From assembly GCA_034509495.1 (NCBI GenBank), contig CM067507.1, positions 27,602,833 to 27,666,832 on the forward strand: a DNA stretch of 64,000 nucleotides. Direction: 5' to 3'. Numbering within the stretch: the stretch's first letter is position 1; the number at the start of each line of letters is the position of its first letter. Origin of the DNA: Acestrorhynchus altus (taxonomy: Eukaryota > Chordata > Actinopteri > Characiformes > Acestrorhynchidae). Shown in pieces: positions 49,180 through 60,600 of this stretch. The notes below the pieces were generated by a model. The model searched no databases, was not told where the DNA came from, and saw nothing but the letters and a program-made list of their open reading frames with translations. The position numbers and the translations under genes were made by a program.

Positions 49180-49350
49180 CGTGCCGTGGATAGAGCTGCC
49201 CACTGCTCCGGCCATGTGTACTCACTGCCCCCTAGTGTGTGAATTCATATGTGTATCAGTCCGTGTGGGTGGGTTAAATGCCCCAACATGCCCCCTGTGT
49301 GCAGCACAGTGTCTATGAGCTCCTTCACATTTACTTCATCTTTACAAAGT
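49180..49350 (+). mobile_element. tRNA-derived SINE, partial copy
   Basis: 'gccgtggatagagctgccca' and 'gtactcactgccccctagtg' match the SINE at 57.0-57.24 kb. The head with its Pol III boxes is missing. Confidence 0.65.
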
Positions 49351-49599
49351 AAAAGAAACAGCAACTTTCACTACCACTAACACTACCAGTACTTTCACTA
49401 CCACTTTGACTTGTGACCCACTGTGCAGCTCTTGTGAGCAGTTCCTGATATGCCTTGCTTAGAACCTAACAGCAGTAGGCCGAGGTAGAACAGGGCAAAG
49501 GGTACTTGGTTAGATCTCATGATATGATTCACTCCCCCCCCCCCCAACCACTCAGATAGTGAGAGACGTCTTAATGACACTTCAGCCTGTCTGACTGCT

Positions 49600-49896
49600 C
49601 TCCAGCAGGCAGGAGGTGGCGTCATCGTTGGCTGTGTGTCTGTCTGGACGAGGGGCTGGAGATTGGTGGATGGTGATTGGCTGGAGCCTCCGAAGCTCCT
49701 CCCCTTTGCCTTTCTGCCTTTCTGCCTCTCTTACTCTCTCTCTCTCTCTCTCTCTGTTAAGGAACGTCTGGCAGCAGGATGTGCGAATGAGAGAGTGAGA
49801 CAGATAAACAGACAGAGGCAGACAGACAGACAGACACAAGTTCAACTCAGTCCGGAGGAGAAGAGCCAGTCTTTCCACATGTGACACAGGAAACCA
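49600..49896 (+). promoter_or_regulatory. smad4: Probable smad4 5' noncoding exon
   Basis: The first smad4 coding exon has an acceptor 9 bases before its ATG, so an upstream noncoding exon is required. A GTAAGA donor at 49897 ends a stretch of purine- and pyrimidine-rich, less AT-rich sequence, including a CT run at 49736-49756. The promoter would face that of chtop, about 0.8 kb away. The start site is not fixed. Confidence 0.35.
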
Positions 49897-50267
49897 GTAA
49901 GAGCACTTTGTGCATTGATTTCATTTCTTTGACTCTTAATGTATGGTGATAGGATGAGTGAGAGTCTCATGAACAACCATTTGATCAGCATTATTGTTGC
50001 ACATGTTTATGTGTGATCATGACTCAACTGTCTGATAGGCTGCTTTGATGAGTGTTGAATGCAGATCCAGTGTGATAGTTCTGTGGAAGGGTCATGTTGG
50101 TGTATGAGCCAAAGCCAGTGAGTTATAGAACGAGTTTCTTATAGAAAACTAAGCAAACTCCACTCTGATACATAAACAAGGAGGGAAATAATGGAGTATG
50201 TTATTTCATTATATTATTATGATGTGGTTCTGCATTGCCTCTTCTGAGATGCCCTCATTTCTGTTTG

Positions 50268-50325
50268 AATGGATGGATGATGGATGGATGGATGAATGGA
50301 TGGGTGGATGGATGGATGGATGGAT
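50268..50325. repeat. (GGAT)n tetranucleotide repeat
   Basis: ATGG/GGAT run of about 13 units with small interruptions, in smad4 intron sequence. Confidence 0.9.
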
Positions 50326-50616
50326 AAGTAATGAATTAGGTACAGAAAACAGTTAAAGAGAATTGACAAAACAATCATTTAAATGTGTATGTATTGTATA
50401 TGCATAGCTTCGCTGTGCAATGAAAAACACTTATCTCCAAATTGGAGGCAAAAAAATTAAATAAATAAGTAAATATATATATATATATATATGCTAATGT
50501 ATGCATAGAGATACTAAGGGAATTGCAAACTATTAGTCAATGAAGTGTCTGACTTGTACACTTAAGGACCTGATTGGTTAGTTCTATCACTCTCTCCCAT
50601 CCTGTAGGCATCAAAT

Positions 50617-50853
50617 ATGTCTGTCAGCTCCCCAAGTAGCAGTGATGCATGTTTAAGCATCGTTCACAGCCTGATGTGCCACCGGCAGGGTGGGGAGAAT
50701 GAGGGCTTTGCCAAACGTGCCATTGAAAGTCTGGTGAAGAAGCTGAAGGAGAAGAAAGACGAGCTGGACTCTCTCATAACAGCCATCACCACCAATGGAG
50801 TCCACCCCAGCAAGTGTGTGACCATCCAGAGGACGCTGGATGGCCGGCTGCAG
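50617..50853 (+). CDS. smad4: smad4 coding exon 1 (MH1, start)
   Basis: Acceptor 'cctgtag' ends at 50607 and the ATG follows after 9 bases. It encodes 79 residues including DACLSIVHSLMCHRQGGENE and AKRAIESLVKKLKEKKDELD. It ends in phase 0 at LQ, as in human. 237 nt against 249 in human: the difference is at the N-terminus. Confidence 0.97.
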
Positions 50854-52657
50854 GTTTGAGCTCTAACAAGGATGAAGTGAAACTTTATGGGTAAAACTAA
50901 TAACCCATAAATGAAAATACAGTGCATCCGGAAAGTATTCACAGTGCTTCACTTTTTGCACATTTTGTGTTACAGACTTATTCCAAAATGGATTCAATTC
51001 ATGTTTTCCCTCAACATTCTACACACGATAGAACGTGTCTCCCATGATTACAAATTGAGAAAGGTTTGTTTGAAATCTTTGCAAAAGTAAAACAAAAAAG
51101 TAAAAAAAAGTATTCACATCCTTTGCTCAATACTTTATTTGCTCAAGTCTTTATGGGTATGATGCTACAAGTTTGACACACCTGTATTTGGGAAGTTTCT
51201 CCCTTTCTTTTTGGGAATGATGCTTTGATGCTCAGCCAATTTTAGATATGTCCAGAGATGGTCAATCCGGTTCAGGTCTGAGATTTGGCTGGGCCACTGA
51301 AGGACATTCACAGAGTTGTCACCCCTTTGTTATCTTGCCTGTGTGATTAGGATCGTTGTCCTGTTGGAAGATAAACTTTCATCCCAGTCTGAGGTCCAAT
51401 GCACTCTGGAGCAGGTTATCATCAAGGATGTCTTTGTACATCCCTGCAGTCATCTTTCCCTCGATCCTCATTTACATTTACATTTATGGCATTTAACTGA
51501 TGCTCTTATTCAGAGCAACTTACAAGTTTATTCATATTACAGAGGTGGGCCAGAGTAGTGTTAGGAGTCTTGCCCAGGTATTCTTATTGGTGTAGCACAG
51601 CATAGTTGTCCAAACTGGGAATGGAACCCCAGTGTTCCACATGGCCAGATGATGAGCAATGCCTGGTTTCCTCTAGACACAATGTTTGGCATTCAGTCCA
51701 AAAAGTTCAATCTCTTTGTTTCTCATGTTCTGAGAGTCCTTTTGGTGTCTTTTGGCAAACTCCAGATGGGCTGTCATGTGCCTTTTGTGTCTTCCGTTGG
51801 GCCACTCTACCATACATGCCTGATTGGTGGAGTTCTGCAGAAATCATTGTCCTTCTGGTACGTCCTCTGTCCACAGAGCAATGTTGGAGTTTGTCAGAGT
51901 GACTATTGGGTTCTTTGTCATCTCCCTGACTAAGGCCCTCACTACCACAATCACTCAGTTTTGCAAAGCAGTCAGCTCTAGGAAGAGTCCTGGTGGTTCA
52001 AAACCTCTTCTATTTATGAATGATTGAGGCCACAGTGCTCATTGGAACCTTCAACGCAGCAGATTTTTTTTTTGTACCCTTCCGCAGATCTATTTCTCGA
52101 TACAGTGCTGTCTCGGGGGTCTACAGACAACTCCTTAGACTTCATGGCTTGGTTTGTGCTCTGACATACACTGTCTACTATGGGACCTTTATATAGACAG
52201 GTGTGTGCCTTTCCAAATCATCTCCAATGAACTGAATTTACCACAGGTGTCCAATCAAACTATAGAAACATCTAAAGGATTATCAGTGGAAACCAGATGC
52301 ACCTGAGCTCAATTTTGAATGTCATGGCAAAGGCTGTGAATACTTATGTACATGTTATATTTTTGTGTTTTTATTAAACTTTTCTCACTTTGCCATGGTG
52401 GGATATTCTGTGTAGAATTTTGAGGGAAAAATGAATTTAATCCTATTTTGGAACAAGGCATACATAACATAACAAAATGTGCAAATAAAATAAACACTTT
52501 CCGGGTGCACTGTATATTGTTGCTGCCATGTAAACCCTATAATTCTATTTTTCACAATATTTTAAAATTGCATTTGGCAGTTCATGATGAATGGACCACA
52601 TTTCATTACTTTATCATCATTTTCACTCTTATAAAATGACCATTTCTGTTTTTTGAG

Positions 52658-52707
<50 letters not shown>

Positions 52708-54442
52708 AGGGTTTTGTTACCACTGCTACAATGTGCTTTCACAAGAACTTGCTGTTCATTGTTAAGCACTGTTTAGAGTATGAACACAACCCTCACCACT
52801 ATGCAGTTCACACAATAGCAGATTCCTCTTTGATCCAGTCCAGTGCTGGCAGTCTTATATTGTGAAACCACTGAAGTCTAGTGTTGTAATTCACTGCTGT
52901 GTGACCGATGTGTCTCTCGCTCATCTTCCTCAATTTAGACAGAGCTCAATGTGACTGACAGTGTCACTGATTGTATCAGGGCTGGTTACACCAGTTATAC
53001 ACATGTTCAAACAGGAGCTACTTCTGCATAGAGTACATTTTAAAAGTGGTAGGGCAATTTAAAACAGTTTATCTCAGAATCAAATGTTGGGGTTTTTGTA
53101 TGGAAATAGTTAAAATACAGTAAAAATAACCATTCAAGTAAGTTCATAGTAAGAATTACTGGCTGGCCTTTCTATGTGGACCATCAGACTATTGCAACTT
53201 ATCCACAATGCAAGGAAAACATGCATCCAGGCTCTTTTCTGTTCTGGCACCAAAATGGTGGAACAAACTTCCCCTGGGAGTCCGAACAGCTGAGTCCCTC
53301 ACTGTCTTCAAACACAGACTGAAGACTCATCTGTTTCAGGAGTATTTAACTCCATAAAGACATTTGTTTCAACAGGATCTAAGCGTGAGGAATCTCTAGA
53401 TTCTCGTCTTGTCTTCTAGCTAAGGATATTTTCTGAGTGAACAGCAAAGCACTTTTGTAAGACGCTCTGAATAAGGGTGTCTGTTAAATGCCATAAATGT
53501 AAATGTAAATTGAGGTAGATATTCACATGTTTTTTTGCTGACATCTTCATAAATTTCAGACACTGTGTGGAAAAGTTTCATTCCACCAGGACCTCACCTG
53601 ATTTACTTTAATCAAGGACAGATTAGATAAACTTGTATTTTGACTGTATTTATTCTAAAATGAGTGTTTTTTAATGAAGCACTTACTGCTCTGATAAATA
53701 TCTTTACATTTAATTCTGCAGTTTCACTGTTTATTAAGTTTTAGTTTCTGTGGTTCAGCCTGCTTTGTGTGAAGTAATGTGTGAAACGTAGCTAAGCCTA
53801 ACTTGCCTACATTGCACTCTACAAAATCAATGGGCTAAAAAGTGTTTCTGAGCCATAGAAGAAACACATTTGGTTCCAAAAGAAACCATGTTTCAGTTGG
53901 TAAAGAATCTTTTCACCAAATGAGTTTATATCAAGAAGGTGTGAGTGTGTTCTTTAGACCTTTACAAGGTGCGTCACTTTGTTTGTAATAGATGTGTGAG
54001 TGTGGAGAACCTATAAATTGGTAAGAAACTTTACATCAAGTGAAGGTTCTTCACTGTTTGTAATAACAATATGTGAGAGTGAAGAAAATTAAAAATAGGT
54101 AAAGAAACTTTGCATCAAGGAGAGGTTCTAAAACTAAAGTTATGGAACCAAAAGTGGTTCTTGTACGGCATCATGATTCGATGGATCTTTATTTTTAAGA
54201 GTGTTTAACTGGCCTACATTTGACCTTTCATACTGGCTAGGTCAGGGGTTAATGACACTACTTTATACACCTTTAAGGTATTGCTTTTGTGGCAGCACAG
54301 ACTAAAACCCTCCAGTGATGAAATCTTGATTTGAATGTGCCACTTTTGTACTCTTTGGCTGATAAGTACAGAAGGAAGAAGGCAATGCAGAAGAGAGACT
54401 GAAAGTTCCTCTCCCTTCCCCCAGTTGCAGACAGTGTGAGGG

Positions 54443-54502
<60 letters not shown>

Positions 54503-54588
54503 AGAAGGAGGGGTGAGGGTGAGAGAGGGTTGTTTTGTCTGAGACACAGGAAAGGGGCAGGGTTAAGTTAAAGCCTGTCTGTCTCTGA

Positions 54589-54670
<82 letters not shown>

Positions 54671-57600
54671 ATGCCTATGTGTGTGTGTGTGTCTGTCTGA
54701 GAGGGTCAGTATTTGAAGTATGCATACACAATCTACACATGCTTTAAGCGTGTGTTCACTGTATTTCTGCACTTTCGGACTCAGTGTTTCAGTGTTTATT
54801 TTAGATGTGTTTGTCTCAGTTCTAAACCCGCATTTCCATGGTGGCTGTACGCCACAAAACATACCCCTTTGCTGCAGAGATCTGTTGTGAAAGGTTTTGT
54901 GTGTCTGTGTATGCCTGTGACTGGTAAGTGTCCTGCCCTGTTGTCTGTGTGTTAGTGAAACATAATGGGAAATTGTGTAAATGCTGGACTTTTTCTTTAA
55001 CTACATTTGGGGGGTATATGAGAAGTCAGTGTACATTGAAAAGAAACAGAAATACTGTAGCCCTAAAAAACATATTTGGCTTACAGTAATAGCTACAACA
55101 TGAGCCCTGGTGTTATGTAGAACCTTTAATCATTTTATCTAGTCTGTAATCATTGAGAGGGACCATAAACTCACAAACCACCAACCAAATGCAATGCAGA
55201 AGTGTTATGGTGTCATGGAGTCAATCAGAATGGCAGCGGGTCATCTTGAGTGACAAGTCTTGCCTTTGTCTTGTGGAGATGACCAACAAATGATGTGTGG
55301 AGACACCATAGTTATCGCCAAGATCAATGTTTTGTTGTCACTCATCACACAACCTGTTGTCAGGGTGTGGGGTGCAATTTCATCCAAATGCCAGATCACC
55401 TTTCATCTTTATTACAGGCATTTTGACAGTTAATTGTTCTGTTAATGAGGTCCTGCAACCAGCGGACAATGCTCATCCACGTACTGTTACAAGATCATGC
55501 CTTGAAGACACAGATCCTATGCCATGGCCAGTTGCATCACCATCCCCAATAGGTCCCTGAAAATGTGTGGGATGCTACTGCATGCGCTATTAACACCCCT
55601 ACCATAAAATCTGCAGGATCTGAGTGAGAATATTCAAGATGCATGGCATGGATTACCCCAGAACACCATTACGAACCTGTATAAGTCCATTCTAATGCAT
55701 GTTGCGTTATACCCAACACCATATTGAGAGACTGTATGTGTAGCTCAATAAACATTAACCATATTTTTTGGCCACAAGTTAATTTTCAGAACATTCAAGA
55801 ACTAAACGGGATCTTTGGTTTGTGATGGTCCTGTATAACCCTTGTCTTTTCTAAATAAACTTTTGAAGAACCAACTTAATAAGGGTGTAGCATCTAATAT
55901 CTCAACATCCCCATAATATTTGGAATTCATTGGGACAGATATTAGTAATTTGGGCCAAAGTTTACAGATTTCAGTAATATACCAAGTCTTCTTAAGTTTT
56001 CGTTCATATTTCAGAAGTACATAGATACGCTCACACACCTCTCTCTTTCTTAACTTGTCCTTGACACTCCAGTATTCAGTCTCGTTCTTGCCGTGATGTT
56101 ATGCTGTTGGAATGGTTGAATCAGTCTGAATCATACAGTGTTTGAGCTGGGTGCTGGGTGAGCTCTTTAGAAGCTTCAGAGTTTTACCACTTCAACTCTC
56201 AGGCCTCAGGCTCTTTTAATTTACAGTCTTCTACATGTCTATACCTTTTCCTTTCATTCACACATTCACTGTGATGGTGAATGTACTATAGTAACATGTT
56301 CTTCGCCTTGCTCTTCTTTCCTCCCATCATTGCCATAACGCTGTATCTTTGATTTTTCTACATTCTGTTATTTTTTCTTCTAGTGAACTTGGCCCTCTTG
56401 CTCTTGCTACTTATCTCCTTCTTGTGCTCATCAGTCAGAGAGTCTGATGATGCCCTGTTGGTTCTCCTCCAGGTGGCAGGACGAAAAGGATTTCCTCATG
56501 TTATATACGCTCGGCTTTGGCGCTGGCCAGACCTCCACAAAAACGAGCTCAAACATGTCAAGTTCTGCCAGTACGCCTTCGATCTCAAGTACGACAACGT
56601 GTGCGTCAACCCCTACCACTACGAACGGGTGGTTTCTCCCGGCATCGGTATGTGTGTGGCCCTCATTAAGGGCAATGACAGCAGGAAAATATGTGTGCCA
56701 GACTATAAGAAGAATAGCAGACTGGAAACTAATAAGGCCTGCGTGGAATTTGTGGAATCTTGCAGATTTAATAAATAAGTGATGTTTTTATTTGTTCATA
56801 ACAGATTTTAGGCAAATATGTGCTGACTAACACCTAAAATGGTTTCAGGAATGTCATAGTCTTGCCAAAGTAAATGGTTCTTAGACCATTCAGAGGAGTC
56901 TCTGTCACAGTACAGCCTTTAGTCATTCCTAATTGTTCAGAGATCTTTCTAAAGAGTAACACCAGCAGCCTTTCAGCAGCATCTAGCAGATAATTTCATG
57001 GAAAGACTATACCTGGTGGTTAGGGAACCAACCTTGTGACGAGAAGGTTTGAATCCCTCAACTGGCAGGGCATGATTGAAGTGCCATGTTCCATGTTCCT
57101 GCTCCCTGGGCCCTGTGGATAAGGCTGCCCACTGCTCTGGGCAAGTGTGCTCACTGCCCCCTAGTGTGTGAGTTAAATGCACAGGACAAATTTCCCTGTG
57201 TTCAAGAACAGTGGTTCAAAGTGCACCTTTACTGGCCTCCTCCAACATCACTACTGCGGCATTAGTGTACTAGTTACAGTCCTCATTTAGAATCACTAAT
57301 GCAGTTTTTACACTCTGGCTATGGCCGTCATCCATAATTGCTAATTCGATGTTTGCCTGATGGCTGTTGGCCTCCTCCCATCCCTGCTGGCATCAGGTCA
57401 CGTGAATTTAACAACACTATCCTGATATCAGCTACCAGACTGTGATTTTGCCTCATTGTTTTGTAATTTTACTGGTGTTGCTCTTTAAGTTCCTCTCCAG
57501 ACTCTCGTGCATCTACAGCCTTCTTTCTGTAATCCTCAGAGAGTTCTTTGTATCTTGGTAATGACAATCCCACTCACTAGAAATCAAGAGCGAACCAAAC

Positions 57601-60600
57601 TAATGTCTGAGACAGGCTCTTCCAGAATCCCCTTTAACCATATTCTAATCATCTGTAGCTGCTGAATCTGGATCCCATTTTAGCAATTTTAGGTGGAAAT
57701 AAATATGGGGGTGTCTTAACTTTTTTTCTACAAGTATTAATGACATTTTATATATATATATATATATTATATATATAATATTTTATTTTTTTTAATATCA
57801 TTTATATTTGTTTGCCTCTAAATGTTTAAATATGTTTAAAAAGCATTTCATGCAGTGTCCTGATGAAATCAGATGTTTATGTTGCAAGACGTCACATCAG
57901 CACGGTGTTTTTCTGACTCTGTTAAAAATATTGCTTAAAAACATTTGCATCTCAGTTATACAATTTCTGTCTCTGCTTTTTCTGCAGTTGGACTGAGTTT
58001 GCAGACCACAGGTGAGAGTACCTGTCAGGGGAGTGGTTGCATTGCCCCTGTCTGTTTTCTGTTACCATATCTGAATATTAATGAATTAATTGGTGTGAGA
58101 TAGCATTGCAGCTGTTAACTGGTTTTAGATATATGATATATGAGTGTTTAAACTAATGGTTATCACACGTTTGCTTTTTGCTTAATAATGGTATTGAAAA
58201 AATACAACCAAACAGAGAATTCCACTAATGTCTTACCATGAGTTTTAAAAACAATTTATTGATGTCATGTGCAACTTTGTCATTTATTTACTTGCATTTT
58301 TCAAGAGGGAGACTTTTACTCCCATTGCCTTTCTCAATTTTCAACTACTGTAAAGTGTTTATTCAACCAAAAACATCCTGGTATTATTTGTTCTCAAGGT
58401 TCATTGTAACTAATACTAATAAGAATGGTGAAATAGTGTATAATGTGTTACCATAAAACTGTGATATTTTCTAGATATTATACTGTGAAGATCTCATATC
58501 ATTGACACCAGTGCAGAGCTTGTTATCAAGTATTCATTTACCTGCTTATCAACACACCTGATTGTATGTTAGTGTCAGCCTGTTCACATTAAACATATGA
58601 AAACCTCTCTAGAAAGTGTCAAAGGTAGGGCTTGTTTCATCAAGCATAATGAAGAATGTGGATACCTGGTATTTATAGATAAATTAAAGAGTGACTGCAG
58701 TGTGTCTATATAATTGATCTCTGAATAGCTAAAGCATATCACTTTCCAATGTAAAACATGTATCTCCAAAACATCAACCTTACAGAATGCAAAACCATCT
58801 TAAGTTCGAATGGAAGTTAAAACAAGATCTTATTTTAGTAAATGTAGAGCATTTCTGTTGGTTCAAAGATAGCAGCAATATGCAAATTTCAGGTCAATGC
58901 ATTAACAGCTTGAAATAAAATCTACTTGACCCTAGTTCATGCTGAACTAAAGATAGACAATCTGTTTTTTTTTTTTGTCCTCTCTGCTTTCCTCAGGCAG
59001 GCCAATAAAGGAAGAGTATATCCATGACTGTAGCCAGATGGAGGGTCCATCCAGAATGCCCTCCCAACAAGACCACCATACAACCGACCACTACAGCCAA
59101 CAGCTGCCCCCGCTCCAGCTTGCCCCTGAACCACATCATCACCCCCCTCCCTCAGTAACTCTCTATCCCAGCCTGCCTCTCTCACCACCTGGTGAGTCTC
59201 ACTAATAACACTCGCTACCTTAAAAACAGAAAAACACTGGTGCATTAAATATATGACATTTAATAAATGTTCAGTGCTTGCTAAACTCTCCATTGTCTAT
59301 TTCATTTAACAGCATGTTTCAGACTGCAAACAAAGCCTTCATTAGATGTAGCATAACTATTTGTTATTAAATTCATATTATTAGTTAGATGCATATATCT
59401 GGGCCTGCATTGTCAAATTGTATATGATAATAAGCAGAGGTGGGCATTTCAGGTCCAGCAAGTTAAAATCCGCACCAGCATTTTCTGGCTACATGGGCTG
59501 ATGGGCTGCTGAGGCTGATTTTGACTTGCTGGACCTGAAATGCCCACCTCTGATAATAGCAGAGCTAAAAAAAATTTTTTTTTACTTTTTTGTTCTCACT
59601 TTTGTTATTCAATCTAACTGTGATGTCTGAACATTTAAAGCCTTTTCTGTTTCAGTTTAGTCCACTGTCATTCAGATTTCAGCAAAAGATCCCAAACCGC
59701 AACCTTACCTAAACTATATGAATCCAATTAGATGAACATGAAAAGCAGGTCTGTTCAAGGTATCAGATTTCAAGATCAGACAGTCTGGTGCCTAGACTTA
59801 TAGAGATTAGTTTTTTTGACCCCACTCTATGCTCCACTCTTACCATTGGTTATTAAAGCCATAGGTACTGGAATAAAGAGTTACGGGTTATTACATACAG
59901 CTGTGGTCTGAGGTTTAGGTATGCTCATTATGGACATGAATATCATACCAAGGTGGAGCTTTCAGTGATTACTTTCAATGTCTCTCTAAGGAATAATGAT
60001 TTACGGCATCCGTCTTCAATAGAAAAAGTACTTTTGTGGGGTTTTCTAGAATCAACGCAGGGTTAAATATATACATACATCTACCTGCATTTTAGTAGAT
60101 TACGAATGTAGTGGTGCTGAAAGTTCCAAAATGCCAGGGTCAAGACCTCTTTACTCTCTGTTAGTGATCAGATTAAGCACTTCTGTTAGGAGCTTTGGAA
60201 AAGAGCTTCTGCTAAATGTTAAAAATGTAAATGTAATAGTGATCAGGACTGACTGCTGGTAGCTTCTTTGTTCCCACATAAAAGGGTGGGTTTGACAGCA
60301 CTAACTGAATTGAAAACACAAATGGGAAAGTCCATGAAGCTCAAATATGTAACCAGAAATCTGACAGAAACCACAAGCATCTGCTTCTGCTGAGAAAACA
60401 TTAAGCCTCCTATTTATTTCTTTTTGACCTTGTCTTGACCTTGTCTTTTTGACCTTGTTTTTTTATATTATTACTATAAAACATTATATAACCATGCAAT
60501 AAATAATTACATAATTGTTAAATAATATTTTTGAACTTATTTATGTAGATAATATATTTCAATAATAGAAAACCATTTATCATTTAATATCTTCTCTTGG

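Noticed and set aside
56383..56778. 131-codon frame as a one-exon SMAD-like protein with a signal-like N-terminus
   Set aside because: The N-terminal part is intron upstream of the smad4 exon 2 acceptor and the C-terminal part is intron after the GTATGT donor. Only 56473-56647 is exon.
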